Position numbers and translations under genes: made by a program. The notes under the pieces are model-generated. The model did no database searches, was not told the origin of the DNA, and saw only the letters and a program-made list of their open reading frames with translations. From assembly GCF_031755915.1 (NCBI RefSeq), contig NC_083379.1, positions 25,606,001 through 25,670,000 of the forward strand: 64,000 bases of DNA, written 5' to 3'. The first letter of the stretch is position 1, and each line of letters starts with the position of its first letter. Below, piece by piece: positions 38,501 to 50,996 of this stretch. Origin of the DNA: Ziziphus jujuba (lineage: Eukaryota; Streptophyta; Magnoliopsida; Rosales; Rhamnaceae).

Positions 38501-40194
38501 TCTAAGCCACCTGCCATGAGCCCAAACAACATGGCACTACCAGAGTTGGAAGAGCTTAGGAGACAACTTAAGGATCTCCTTGATGCTGAATACATAAGGC
38601 CTTTAAAAGCTTCATATGCGACACCGATGCTTTTCCAAAAGATGAAGGATGGGTCCCTTCATATGTGCAAAAACTATCAGGTACTAAACAAAGTCACAAT
38701 CAAGAACAAGCACCCAATTCCTCTCATCGTAGGCCTTTTTTTTATCAATTGGACAAAGCAAAGTACTTCAACAAGCTCGACCCTCATTCTAGGTACAACC
38801 AAGTGCACATAACAAAAGGCAATGAGGCCAAGACCACGTGGATAATGAGGTATGGTTCCTATGAATTATTAATAATGCCTTTTGGCTTAACTAATGCCCC
38901 TGTGACCTTTTGTACATTGATGAACAAGCTATTCCATCGATACATTGATTTTTTCATAGTAGTATACTTAGATGATATTATTATATATAACAATACCATG
39001 AAAGAACACTTGCAACATCTTAGACAAGTTTTCAAGTACTTCAAGAGAACAAGCTATACATCAAGTTAAAGAAGTGCTCTTTTGCACAAGAAGAAGTAAT
39101 GTTCTTACGGAACAAGTTCAAGGATGGGAAGCTTATAATGGATGAATCAAAGGTGCAAGCTATATAAGGATGGGATTCGTTACCAAGGTGCATAAGCTAA
39201 GATCTTTCTTAGACCTTATCAACTACTATCGATGGTTTTTGTAGGCAGCTCCATTAATGGGCATGCTAAAAAAAAACCAAGCTTAGAATTGGATGGAGAA
39301 GTGCCAACAAACCTTTGAAGACTTAAAGAAAGCTGTCACAAAGGAGTCGGTGTTATGCTTGCCCGACCATTCAAGGCCATTCAAGGTGCATACATATGTG
39401 TTAACCTATGCCATCGGTGGCCTACTAATGCAAGAAGGGAATCCAATTGCCTTGAGAGCAAGAAGCACAACAATATGAAACATTGCCATATGGTACAAGA
39501 AAAGGAGATGACAACGGTCGTCCATTTCTTATGCACATGGACGCATTACCTTTTGGGGAGCTTCTTCACTATCATGACAGACGATGTTGTCACTAGCGAC
39601 TTTTAAACACAAAAAAAGCTCACACCCAACCACGCTCGATGCCAAGATTTCTTAATGGAGCTTTATTATAAGATGGAGTAAAAGCCAAGATAGGGGAACA
39701 TGGTGGCAAATGCACTTAATAGGAAGGCAGAATTTGCTTCTATGAGCTGACCAGAGTGCCCACTACTTAAGCCTATCAAGGAAGGAATCCCACAAGAACT
39801 TGTGGCGATGAACATCATGGCTCTAGTCAACGAGGGCAAGACTTGATGATTTTGGCTAAAAGTTGGCATATTATATAGCATGGGGGATCGTATCAATGTG
39901 CCAAAGAAGCAAAACTTGAGGAAGGAGATGATCAAGGAATGCCACAACTCTAAATGGGATGGACAGCCAGGCAAACGATGCACTCTAGGTTTAGTGGGGG
40001 CATCATATTACTGGCCTCATATGTGGGATTATGTGGAGGCCTATGTGAGGACCTGCCTTGTATGTGAACAATACAAAATTAAGCAAAAGGCATAAAGAGG
40101 CTTGCTAGATTTGTTGCCCATTCCAGATGAACCGTGGTAGAGCCTCTCAATGGATTTCATTACTTGCTTGCCTAAGTAAAATGGGTATGGTATT
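35578..40194 (+). pseudogene. Ty3/Gypsy gag-pol, decayed, split by a solo LTR and truncated in integrase
   Basis: Gag starts with a coiled-coil-like stretch (ESHMEEHVARVDQWFKALEN) and runs to KNLRELDNF at 36030. After the solo LTR it continues EQYFEVIDNIGDAPNIHTAT and MAMLWWRRRHND. A zinc knuckle, CFLCDRPHWVRGC, is at about 37728. Protease is degenerate (ALVNIGAIHNFL in place of ALVDTGATHNFI). RT spans roughly 38471-39070, with LRRQLKDLLDAEYIRP and an intact VVYLDDIIIY active-site motif. RNase H is near 39290-39600. The integrase zinc finger (KECHNSKWDGQPGKRC ... CLVCEQYK) has lost the second His. The core begins SMDFITCLPK and stops at 40194, where another element starts. Several stops and frameshifts make it inactive. 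Confidence 0.85.
36034..37168 (+). mobile_element. Solo LTR in the Gypsy gag gene, with exact target duplication
   Basis: The insert begins TGATGCGAATCC and ends GGTTCGTATCA, so its ends are near-inverted (TGATGCGAATCC versus TGATACGAACC). It is flanked on both sides by CTTCC (36029-36033 and 37169-37173). Removing it joins the gag sequence LRELDNF to the expected EQYFEV region. From 36035 an open frame of 99 codons runs DANPPEPVQ...PITRVQAKKFKDNLAVLIQ to a TAA at 36334, the pol C-terminal tail carried in the LTR. It is 1135 bases long, the longest of the four family members here. Confidence 0.85.
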
Positions 40195-42789
40195 TGTAAC
40201 ACCCCGACTCAAGAAATGTCTCGAGTTTGAATTTTTTAACGAGGTTAATCAAGTTGACCAAGTGGATCCCACAATTGACTTTTTACTGTGAGAAGAATTT
40301 TGTGTTGATTGAGATACCATGGTCAAAACAACATGCAACCCGGGCTGATCGATGAGCCCCGAGTTGACTTTTTTGTTCTAAATGGATTTTGATGTTGACT
40401 CATATACTATGTGATAGTGCTCATCGTTACGAGTTCGTAAACTGGTGGCACGCTTAATTTTGACTTATAATTGAAAAGATATGGGTCTCTAAAGCTGGAA
40501 AAAACAATTCCGAGCCAGTTATTATAAACATGTGGAGGGATTTTGAAAAATGGCCAGGAGGTGCCATGTGTCATCAATCCATGGGTGCCATATGGACACC
40601 CACTCTTCTTCTTCTCTTTCCCTCTCTCTCTCTCCTTACCCCCCAAAAAGGGTCTCTCTCTCCCCTCTCAAGTTGGCTAAAATTGATGAATTTCCAGCCA
40701 GTCGTTAATAACAAGCGTCGACCATCGGCATAGACTGGTCATCGGCAAGCTCAGTCACCAAATTTCATGCCCAAACGGCCAACGATGTGCCTAGATCAGG
40801 CTGTGGAAGTTGGCAACCACCATTTATATTCTTCGGCCAAGCTGTCGTGTTCCGCTGTGCCAAGGCTGCACCACCCCTACCAACCGACAACCCATCATGT
40901 CAACTTCGTCGAGGTGTGCTCCGATCACCGAGAAACTGCTAACACACCGAAAAATGGCCATGGAAGCCAGCGGCAGGCACACCATCTGACCACTGGATTC
41001 CGACCATCGTGGGCCATCTTCTTGGTCCCTACCCCCTAATTCGATCCCCCTGAAGCTTATGGTGGCCTTTGTTTGCTCCAATTCGAGCTCGTTTATGGCA
41101 TACAAAGGGTGGACAAGTTGGCACCGGTGTCCAATCGAAATTCGAGCCACCGCTAATGATTTCAAGCCAATCAAAGGTTAGTATTGTATTCCCCATCTCT
41201 TTAGCTTTACGTTGATACCTTGTTTGTGAATTATGGATATGTATATGAAAAGTTTCCATTTTTTAGTAGATGTTGCATTTAATATGTCAATTGTAATAAA
41301 TTGTATATGTATGTATATAATTATGTATAATATTATATGCATATATATATATATATATATATTTGTAATGCATATTCCTTTATATATGTGTGTGTAAGTA
41401 TGTGTGTAAGTATGTGTGGGTACTCTCTTGGCATGTGTGAACATATGTGATTATATATATGAATGCATATGTGTACATATGTGATTATGTATATGAATGT
41501 ACGTTAGTTGTGTATATATAAATATATATATATATATATATTGTAAACACATATATATGAGTCTGTATATATGTCTTAAAAGGATTTTGTTATGTATATG
41601 GACATATATATATATATATATATATTTGTGTAAGTAAAGATGACTACATACCTATGTTTGTGTTATTTACAATTTTGAAGGATAATATGTATGTTCTAAA
41701 TTTAAGAAAATTGTTATTGGTTTTACTATGCTATTTATGTGATTTGAATATATTTGTTGTATAAAATTTATTATATGGTCTTCGAGAACTTATTTGTGAC
41801 TATTTATTGTTGAAAGTATTATTAAATTTTTACTATTATATTTACTTTGCATAATAAACCACATTTGTGTGAAATTAAGTTATATTTAAATTTTATGTAA
41901 TTTAATATAAATTTGAATAAATAAATTTTAAGGATTAAGGAGAATAACAATTTTTAGAATATATAATATATTGTGTATTTGGATAAATGTGGAATTGAGA
42001 TTAATTTGGTAATAAATAGTTTCATAAAATTGTTAGATTTATATGTTGCCTAAAAGAAGAAATTATAAAGTTATATGGGTTTGGTAAAAGTATATAAATC
42101 CAGTTGTATTTTATAAAATTTTGATATTTATAATATTATAAATTCTTATTGGTTTTAGATGCACTATATAGTACTGGTTTTCTGTACTGTATCTATTTGT
42201 TAGTGCACAAGTTTGTATGAACGTCTGATGGAATGTCATGAACCTAAGGTTGGTAAGTATTATACAGTGAGTATCAGCCGTCCCCTTCCATGGCCAGGAT
42301 GAATGTTATAAGCATCAGTGTCGTTAGGATGCCAAGATGATCGTTTGCAAATTTCTCTCTTTAATCTCCCTGTTAGATATTACACAGGACATCGGGTACT
42401 GTCGGACATCACTGGTATATCGTATAGTGCATGAAATATCTTTTCATATATATATATATATATATGCATATATGTATATATATTATGTTATGTTTGTATA
42501 TACTATATCGTACCGAGGCAACGGTCCGATTTGGCCCATGTATAGCTTAGTTTCGTAACTCTGTTGCCTACGAGTCTAGGGTTGGGATAGCCATTATAGA
42601 CTTCCACCCTGGACCGTATTGGTAGTAGAGTACCAATGACAACTCATATCATGAAATCACATATTAGCATGTTATATGATTTCGAACGTACCTCCAATAT
42701 GAGTGTGCATATTTCGTAGTATATTTATGAATCTTAAAACTTTATTATACATTATTATATCTTATCTATTATGATTATGATTTTCTAAT

Positions 42790-43450
42790 ATTATCTTTTT
42801 TTTTTGTCTTTATAGTTATTATTATTAATATTATTGTTGTTAGTAATATTGTTATTATTATTATCGTTATTATTATTATTTATTTATTTATTATGATTAT
42901 GATTATTATTGGTTATTATAATTATTATTGTTATCATCATCATTATTATTATTGTTATCATCATTATTATGAATATTTTTATTGTTATTATTATTAATAT
43001 TGTAGTTGTTATTATCATTTATTATGATTATTTTTATTGTTATTTTTATTATTTATTATTATCATTATCATTATTGTTGTTGTTACTATTTTTATTATGG
43101 GTATTTACTATCAAAATTGTTGTCAATTATTATCATAATTATTATTATTAATTATTGTGATTATTATTATTGTTGTTGTTGTTATTATTATTATTATTAT
43201 TACTATTATTATACGGTTGCCTTCGGGCAAGTACACAGCCTATGAAAAAGGACAATAGCCATCGGGTAATTCTAATAGCCCTTGGGTAAGTGGTAGCTTT
43301 TAAGTAGGTATAGTAGCCCTTGAGAAAACATGGTAGTCTTCGGGCAAGTATGGTTATATGGTAGCCCTCGGATGATCATTATTATCATTAGTATGATAAA
43401 AACTATTATTATTGTTATTGTCGTTATTGTTGTTTTGTTACCCTTCTTTC
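42790..43450 (+). repeat. Imperfect (ATT)n-rich tract
   Basis: Over 600 bases of ATT/GTT/ATC-type triplets, interrupted at 43210-43380 by a block of the ~20-bp repeat. Interruptions with G and C show it is an old microsatellite expansion. Long frames of isoleucine and tyrosine across it are artefacts of the triplet repeat. Confidence 0.85.
43210..43380 (+). repeat. Short array of the ~20-bp repeat also seen at 10.2-11.3 kb
   Basis: Units such as GCCTTCGGGCAAGTA, AGCCCTTGGGTAAGTGGTAG and GTCTTCGGGCAAGTATGG are repeated about eight times. The GCCTT-GGGCA-GTA core matches the long array, linking the two LTR-like segments. Confidence 0.8.
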
Positions 43451-43514
43451 TACATTTATGCATTGATATGTTCATAAATCGGTATAGAGATACAGAACTG
43501 TATCATCATTAGTA

Positions 43515-44320
43515 GCTGGTCATTTTTTGAACAAGCTCATTATGCCGAGACCAGACTGCCCAAGCCACATAAAATAATACCCCTTGTTGTAAAACTGAAA
43601 GTTTAGATATAGCCATAAAACAAAGATCATCAAAGGAGCCAAATTGAAAACCTAGCAAATTCGAAAAGGACAAAAATATTTTCCAAATTCTTTTATCAGT
43701 ATTGCATCCCCATAATGCATGCAAACCATTTCCCAATCATTTTTGCACCCATAACAAATTTAGTTTGGACAAATTTTCCTATGAAACAAATTTTCAAAAC
43801 AAGGCAAGCCCTCATCACAAGCTTTCCAAATAAAGATACTAATTTTATTAGGAACCTTCGCTCTTTGTAACCTTTGCACCAACTCATAGCTTCATTATCA
43901 CCAGAGGTTCCCAAATTTGCAATACCCAATTTCAACAGTAAAAATGCCATTGTCAATAAAGTGCCAAGCAAGTAAATCCTCACAAATCAAAATTATTAGT
44001 TGGGATATTCGAAATTTTTGTAGCTTCTTCTAATGTAAAAAAAATATACATATATATATATATATATATATATTCATTGAACTATCATTCCAAAATCCAT
44101 TAGGCAACATTATTAAATCGGCCACATGACGATCAAAATTAACAATAGGAGGATAAATTAATTTTCGAGCAAGACACGAAGGAATCCAAGCATCTTGATA
44201 AACTCGAATGCTTTTACCATTACCCACACGCCATATGCAACCTTTTTTCAACACATTACAACCCCAAATTAGACTATTCCAAAGGTGAGAAAATTTATTT
44301 CCCTTAGCTACATCTAAAAA
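43515..44320 (-). pseudogene. LINE (non-LTR retrotransposon) C-terminal fragment
   Basis: On the minus strand: FFLDVAKGNKFSHLWNSLIW, LKKGCIWRVGNGKSIRVYQD, AWIPSCLARK and FWNDSSMN. Then come ISIFIWKACDEGLPCFENLF, HRKICPN and YVAWAVWSRHNELVQK. These match the region after the RT domain of plant LINE ORF2, including the zf-RVT segment. A (TA)n microsatellite interrupts it near 44045-44073, and frameshifts are present. The RT and endonuclease parts are missing. The upstream side abuts the LTR of the copia element. Confidence 0.75.
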
Positions 44321-44326
44321 GAATAA

Positions 44327-44868
44327 TGTGGATGATATTTATGTTAGTGCTATTAAACATGAATAGTTAAACATATATCATCGTAGCACTATAAATCCAA
44401 GATCTATACACATTCATAGAAAATTGTTATTTAATTAAATTAATAACCTTTAAGCACAGTCATTGATTTATCAAATCTACCTGCAAAATAAAACATAGGA
44501 GTAACAGAAGTAGTGACTAATGGACACAATGCTCTCTAACCTTTCTCCCTTAGGTTGTCACCAAATAGGCCTCATAGACACCTCAAAAACCCTAATCTCA
44601 ATTGTATGTGTCGTATTATATCACTAGTGACTTATTCTCAGTTTATTTATATATATACAAAATAATTCATAAATAAAAATAATAAGTCAATTGGGCTTCT
44701 AGAGAGAATAGGTTCTTCAGTCCAATAGGCCAACTAAAATATTACAGAGACTATGTGGCCAAGGGCTCTACTTAGAAGTTTAATAAACAAATCAGTCTCA
44801 TTACTGGTATAAATAAGCCCTATAAGTGAGTCACATGATTATGGCTTGTTCACACAAAATATCTAACA
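44327..44868 (-). mobile_element. 3' LTR of a decayed copia element
   Basis: On the minus strand it begins TGTTAGATATTTTGTGTG, directly after the purine-rich AAGTGGGAGAT (44869-44879). That is the classic copia polypurine tract and LTR junction. The far end is placed at TGTGGATG on the plus strand because LINE sequence begins just before it; this boundary is uncertain. No 5' LTR partner was found. Confidence 0.6.
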
Positions 44869-45479
44869 ATCTCCCACTTATGGACTACATAATCATCACA
44901 AACAATAACAAACTCAATTATATTGAATCTCCCAAAACAAAATGTTATTTTATCTAAGTATATAGCATGCCGACAAGGCACAACAATATACTAGATTTGT
45001 TAGGAGAGATTCTCTCAGTAAATCTCATAAACAACTAGATACCATCTCAACTGAACACCTTTGCATACCATAAATTTAGTATAGGTAATAGAGATTTACC
45101 TTACCACGTACAATCCCCCAACACATGATACTATTTCATTCAAGCACATTGTATATAGACAGGGTATGACAACATACTCAAACTAGGTTGTAAGAACTCA
45201 CCATCGTATTGTAGATCAACATACACATATACACAGAGACTAAAATCTCAAATAGGCATGCTAGTATAAGGAACAACAATATGTGTAACAAACATCACAT
45301 TATAAAGATCCATATACATACATGTATTACTCACAAGGCAATACTTAATCATATACTACGTACAACATGGACATTATTACAGATTACAAAACTCCTGCTG
45401 AGCTATAGCAGTTTCAGCTGCTACACACTCATATAGAGACATATGCTCCTTAAATAAGTCTATAGGCTAGCCTTTGTTA

Positions 45480-47600
45480 GTGGGTCTGCTACCATGTTGT
45501 AACAGGCGAGTACACAATAAAATGAGACTTTAACCAAAATGATACAACCGCAAAATTACCACAACAATATTATTGGCCATATTACAAAAGTGCACCCAAA
45601 AGCAGGTATCATAGTCTCAAAAACACGCCATATACCTGCCTCAACAATCAATGAAGCTATGAGTGTTTGTTCAACACTAATTCATAAAATAGCTTCTACT
45701 ATCATGATAAGTAATATTTTTGGTGTTAAAAATTTCAACATCTATATATATAGCCATTATAATCAGCTCACAAAACTCCACCGCATCAAATAGTGGTACA
45801 CTAATCTCAAAAACAAAAATGGTTGTTTCATAGTACACATAACCGAGACTACTCAAGCATTTACAAGAACACATCAACAACATAAACAATATCCAATGAT
45901 GTGCAATCTTAAGTGAACAACAAATTGATAAATGCAAAAGAATATTGGACTATTATTATTTGCCCATTTTATCACTCTCTCATTCTTGGGACACACATCC
46001 CTAAAGCATTTATCACCTTTACCAGCGATACCATATTAGAAGAATATTATGCTTATAAACTTAACATAATCCTAACATCATAGGCTCTAACTAAGACAAT
46101 TATAAAACACAATTAGCCTTGTCTCAAAGAATTTTTGCTTCTAATACCAATGAAACTATTCAAGATCATTCATATTAAAATGGCTACACAACAACAAATT
46201 TGTCTTAGTCAAAAGGTCAGTGTCACTGATAACTAACAGTATGTTTTCAACATATAATATTATAAATATTGAATTGCTCCCACTGACTCTTAAATATACA
46301 CACAAATCAACAACATGCTCCCTAAAATCATTTCAGGTGACAACTTCATCAAAACTTGAGATACCACGGCCAAGAGGCTTACTTAAGATCATAAATAAAT
46401 TTCTTAAGCTTACAAAATAAATTCTCATTCTCCACTACTTGGAAGCAAATTGGTTAGACTTTATATATATACACACACATTCAAATACAAAATTCCATTT
46501 AAGAAAACAATTCCAATGTCCATATAACACAACTCCAAAACATGATTAGCCACAATTACCTTAGTGATTCGAAAAGAATCCTTTTGTGGATTTATGAGAG
46601 AGCATCTCTTTATACTTAATTTCCTTTTCAAACTAAAACCATCTGTAATAAGTCCAACTCATACCTGTTCATTTGATTGTTGTCTCTCTTGGTTTTATAA
46701 GCTCATTTGTATTCAATAAGTTTGCTACCATCAGGCAACTAAACCAAAAGAGATACTAAACTACTTATTAGCTTCTTCATAAGTGACTAAATCCAATTCA
46801 TCACTTATGTTAAACTCAGATTCCTGCAAATAAATCTCATAGTCATCAGGTATAATAAATTTTCGAACCCTCTATGACCTTCTCAAAAGGCACACATTAT
46901 CATTAACTGTAACCAAAATATTTCATTCTATCTCAATGGGTTCAGTCCTGACTGATTACTAGTTCCATAATTATTGGATCAATAATATCTCTAGTAGGGA
47001 CAAACAGTGGGACTTAATACACTTTCCTCTTTGAAAAACTAGCATCTTTAGACCCTTACTCCCATCAAAATTGAAACAACCTTAAAATAAATAGCTATAT
47101 CTGGCTTAATGACCTTGATTGTGAAAGATGAATAATAAAATCTGGAAACTCTAGATCCTTTACAAGAACCAACAAAATAACCATTAAAGGTTTTAAAGTC
47201 TAACTTTTTAATATCGAAATTATCCACCATAATATCAACTTTAGAACATCATACACAAGAAAAAGTGTAAACTAGGCATAACTTGTTACCCACAAGGAAA
47301 AATGGCAAATTAAAGTTTGCCAACACACACCACACTATATACATCAAAAGTGTAGTTCCTTCTCTCTCTTATGCTATTTGCTAAAGAGTACCAAGTACTG
47401 TAAACTATACATCAATTCCACATTCAAACAAATAACTTATGAAAGACATTGCGTTCCATCCAATCCATATTCATCACCCTATCAAACCTTACAGCTTTCA
47501 ACTTCTTATTCTTCTAAAACTTTATTTTCATCTTGAATTCCTTAAAGACAACTAGGATATCTAATTTCTCACAAATACTCTCAACATATCCACAATAGAA
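45480..47600 (-). pseudogene. Ty1/Copia pol remnant (integrase, RT, RNase H), highly decayed
   Basis: In minus-strand order: integrase/RT linker KLDFKTFNGYFVGS and SRVSRFYYSS at 47230-47048, and VIEGSKIYY near 46880. The RT piece ASPWPWYLKFDEVVT is near 46300-46400 (relatives read ASRQWYLKFD). The RNase H end MVADPLTKA is at about 45495, just upstream of the polypurine tract. Many stops and frameshifts are present. These pieces fix the family and orientation but no domain is intact. The 5' half is missing; the sequence beyond 47.6 kb up to the Gypsy insertion at 48337 is not recognisable. Confidence 0.65.
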
Positions 47601-48336
47601 GAAATTAATCAACATAGGTAATAAAATATCTATAGTCTTTCAAAAGAAGGTGGTGTACAGAAAATATAAAGATCAATACCATAACATAAAGAATTGTTAC
47701 AAAATTCTAGCATATACAAAAGCAACTATAGGAGTAACAACAACAAAACAAGGAAATTAATACAAGCAACAACTTATAAGCCAAATTACCATAAAATGCA
47801 CATAAAGTCTTAAGCAACTTATTGTTTCTTATCATCTCCTATTAAGGCATTAATTTCCAACAATTGACCAAATCATAGTCAAAAGTTACACCATTTGATG
47901 TCATCCAGAATCCTTATCAAGGTTCATGAGATTGATATAATAAGAGTAAAGTTTCAAAATAAGCTCATTTACACCACTAACTTTATCGTACACAATAGAA
48001 TTCAATAAATTCAAATGGTGGTGTTTCTTAATTTAGCAAATTGATAAATTTTCTACTAATCACAAAGAGCTTATATAGAATATTTAAAGAACAAAATACA
48101 TAAATATATATATATAAAATCATGCAAGTAATTTTCCATGACCATCACTTAACACTTATACAAGTGCTTGAGGTCCTTATACAACATTTAACCATGGTAG
48201 TATTATAAACATATAGTATCTCCAGTGGTTCAATTTTCAAAGTCAAATATTATCAGAATTTTTTTTTTTTGGGACACTTTTGATAATTAGTCCATTCAAT
48301 TTTATCATGGTATTCATAGGCAGAGTATTAGGCGTG

Positions 48337-49107
48337 TGATACGAACCTAGAGTGACTTGCCTCCAAAAAAGATTGATGTGGACCGTCTAACTACAAGTTA
48401 TGAATGGAAGACATCGACCATTTACCTATATTTGAGGTAAGAAACTTGGTATGATGAAGACGCCACAATAGGATGTGAAATAACCTATTTATAAGTCAAA
48501 TTTGAACTCCACAAGCAAAGCTTGAAAAATTCAATATAGTCCTTAGAGAACCAAGAGAATCACTCTCACTTTTTAATCAAAATTGTAATCTAATTTTTAT
48601 TCATGACTTTTGTGCCTTTAAATAGGTAAAATAAATTACAAAGTTTTCCTAAATTTGCTACAAATAATGATGGACAAAAATTAGGTTTAAGAAACCTAAT
48701 TTGGTTAGGTTTAGGAAACCTAATGTTGTTAGGAAACCTAATTATAAAATTCGGCCAAGCTTAGTTGGAAGCCATGTAGGCACATATCACCCTCCAAGTG
48801 GCAAAAGTGCCATGTCACCATACAATGCCAATTCACAATCCATGTCATCAAAACTTGCCACATCACCATGTTGTAGGATTCCTTGCGTTAAGCTCTCTTT
48901 CATGTTGGCATCCACTGTTCCAATCATATGGACCAATTTTGGTTCATCTTTAGTAATGAACCTACTTCCTTGAGATGTGAATAGCTCCTAGATTAAACCA
49001 TTTAGTGCTTCTTTAAACCTTTTTGCTCTTGCCTTGGTTATTGGTCCCGTAAAGATTTGAAGTGGCTCTGTACTCCATTTGGGGTGCTCCTAGTCATGTC
49101 CTCATCA
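48337..49107 (-). mobile_element. 3' LTR of the 48-54 kb Gypsy element
   Basis: On the plus strand it begins TGATACGAACC and ends CTCATCA. About 280 bases at the R/U5 side are nearly identical to the 5' LTR (GATTGATGTGGACCGTCTAA is shared). The middle has indels that make it about 100 bases shorter. The pol frame enters it as NDEDMTRSTPNG and soon meets a frameshift and stop; the PITKARAKRFKEALNGLI tail is still readable in another frame. Confidence 0.8.
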
Positions 49108-49757
49108 TTCCCCTCCTCTTGAAAAGGATTTATCCTCAAATTGTCACCTGCACAAAAAGGAGATAAATCAGTGACATTAAAGGTAGCACTGACATTATAC
49201 TCACCTGATAAGTCAAGCTTGTAAGCGTTTTCATTAATCTGCTCCAAAGCTTGAACAAGTCCATCCCCACGCAGCATAAGCTTTCACTTTTGTTGCTCCG
49301 AAAACCTCTCCTTTCTTAAGTGCAACCAAACTCAATCTCCTGGGTCAAACACTATCACAACAAATCCTAGAAATGCAAGCTCACTTTGATAAAAATCACA
49401 CTTTTTAATATTTACAAATAATCTTTCTTTCCTAAGCACATTTAATACTAACCTAAGATGCCCTACATGCTCTTCTAAACTCCTACTATATACAAGGACA
49501 TCATCAAAGTATACAACCATAAAATTTCCAATGTAAGCATGTAAAACATGATTCATAAGCCTCATAAATGTACAAGGGGCATTAGTGAACTCAAATGGCA
49601 TAACCAACCACTCATACAAACCATGTTTTGTTTTAAATGTTGTTTTCCATTCATCACCTTCCTTCATTCGTATTTGATGATGACCACTCTTAAGATTAAT
49701 TTCTGAAAATATGCTTGCACCATACAATTCATCAAGCATGTCATCCAATCAAGGAAT
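49038..49757 (-). pseudogene. RT and integrase-tail remnant of the 48-54 kb Gypsy element
   Basis: The RT part (49748-49332) reads [57 protein letters not shown] and [17 protein letters not shown], with an intact YFDD-type active site. An internal deletion then joins it to the integrase tail YKLDLSGEYNVSATFNVTDL at about 49225-49166. The tail ends LRINPFQEEGNDEDM. The EEG codons are the polypurine tract and NDEDM crosses into the 3' LTR. RNase H and the integrase core are absent. Confidence 0.8.
49108..49120 (-). other. Polypurine tract inside the pol reading frame
   Basis: On the minus strand AAGAGGAGGGGAA ends immediately before the LTR start TGATGAGG. It encodes the QEEG of LRINPFQEEGNDEDM, so the priming site and the coding sequence are the same bases. 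Confidence 0.75.
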
Positions 49758-49784
49758 AGGATGATGATATTTGACAGTTATATT

Positions 49785-50791
49785 TGTTGAAATGTGGTGA
49801 TATTGCCACAATGTGCAAGGTAGTTCGGTTACACTTGCACTCTTTGTTTTGCAACATCAAAGACCAAACATTATTTATGTTTATGCATTTTATTTTATCT
49901 TGTAATGTTTAAGAACAATATCTTTTTTGTAATGCCCTAAGCTCATTATCTAGCTTAAGGCCTTTTTTGTCTAGTTGCTGGAATTGTATTTCCAGCAACA
50001 TAAATCCACTTCCTTGGATGCCGTTTGAAGTAGGTTTGGTATTTGGACCTGAATTTTGGATATGATAAACTATATATGCAAAGGAAGCAGCAGGAAAAAG
50101 AATGGCCCAATTTGGAGCTGGGAAGGCTGAGTTAAGCCCAAAACAATCTGACCCTTGTGCAGTGTTGTTGCCCAGAAAACTGGGCAAAACTGCCTCAGGT
50201 TTGATTATTTTTGAATGGGTAAATGGACTTTGTTTTATCTGGTTTTTGGCTAGAACATAGTTTAATATTCAAAAAGGCTTCCCTCCAATTTTCAAGTCAA
50301 ATGAAGCTGGTTTTCAAATTCAAATGCCTTAGACAAGCTGAACTGCCAATTAAAGAAGGTTTCTTGCATGCCCAGCACATTGATTAGAGTTAGTTGAGGT
50401 AGTTTGGCTTGGTTGGTTACTTTTAATGCTTTTGTATTTATTGCTCAATATAGCAGCATGCCTTATTGTCTTTTTGATGTATTTAAAAGTATGAAAATTG
50501 TAATGAAAAACGTTGAGAAAGAAAATATTCAAAAAACAGATTTTGAAAAACAACATTTTTGGCTCTCTATCTCTCAACTACTACATTTTTGGTTTCTTCT
50601 TCTTCCTAAAAGCTAACAACCTTCTCAAGAACCCTAAACCTCCATTAAAACCAAAAACAAAACCTAAACAAACCCAAAAAAAACAAAATCAAGAACCAAG
50701 AACCAAGAACCAACAACAATCATTCTTGACTAACACCTTGAATGATTGTGCTCTAGGGTACAACAACATAAACCTACACCAAATTCCATCA
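49785..50791 (+). mobile_element. Copia 5' LTR (1007 bp)
   Basis: It begins TGTTGAAATGTGGTG and ends AAATTCCATCA, directly followed by TGGTATCAGAGC. A segment of its 3' third is repeated almost unchanged at 51921-52252. Confidence 0.8.
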
Positions 50792-50803
50792 TGGTATCAG
50801 AGC
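50792..50803 (+). other. Copia primer-binding site
   Basis: TGGTATCAGAGC, the standard complement to initiator-Met tRNA, starts directly after the LTR terminal CA. Confidence 0.85.
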
Positions 50804-50996
50804 ATAGTGTAATTTCTTAGGACCTTGTGAGCTTTCAACCTAGACCATTTTATTTGTGAGAGGATTTCCCACCTAAAGCCTTCCAGCCGAAACCAAAACC
50901 TCCCAAAAAGACTAGTTGAAACTCACCAAAACACCACCACCCGAGAGCTTGTTCTTGTGTCCATTTTTCAAAACTTTTCAAAAACCATTTTTTCAA

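Larger units (their letters stand above)
40195..43509 (+). mobile_element. LTR-like element inserted in the Gypsy integrase (TGTAACACCCC start)
   Basis: Starting at TGTAACACCCCGACTC, the sequence departs abruptly from the integrase frame. TGTAACACCCC is a common LTR start in long-LTR plant Gypsy lineages. The segment lacks a retroelement ORF. It contains short pyrimidine-rich stretches (40600-40670), several (TA)n tracts, a 500-base block shared with 9.96-10.25 kb, and ATT-rich sequence enclosing the shared ~20-bp repeats. I could not find the 3' end or the second GTATT that would complete a target duplication. The right boundary is set where LINE sequence begins. Confidence 0.5.

Noticed and set aside
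40530..41174. Short GC-richer frames on both strands
   Set aside because: No recognisable domain; they sit inside the LTR-like sequence beginning TGTAACACCCC.
42909..43245. Long isoleucine/tyrosine/valine-rich reading frames
   Set aside because: They are translations of the (ATT)n-rich tract and have no protein character of their own.
48240..48336. Possible plus-strand LTR end with a tRNA-Met-like primer site (TATCATGGTATTCATAGGCAG)
   Set aside because: The match to TGGTATCAGAGC needs an insertion and mismatches, and no coding sequence follows before the Gypsy LTR.
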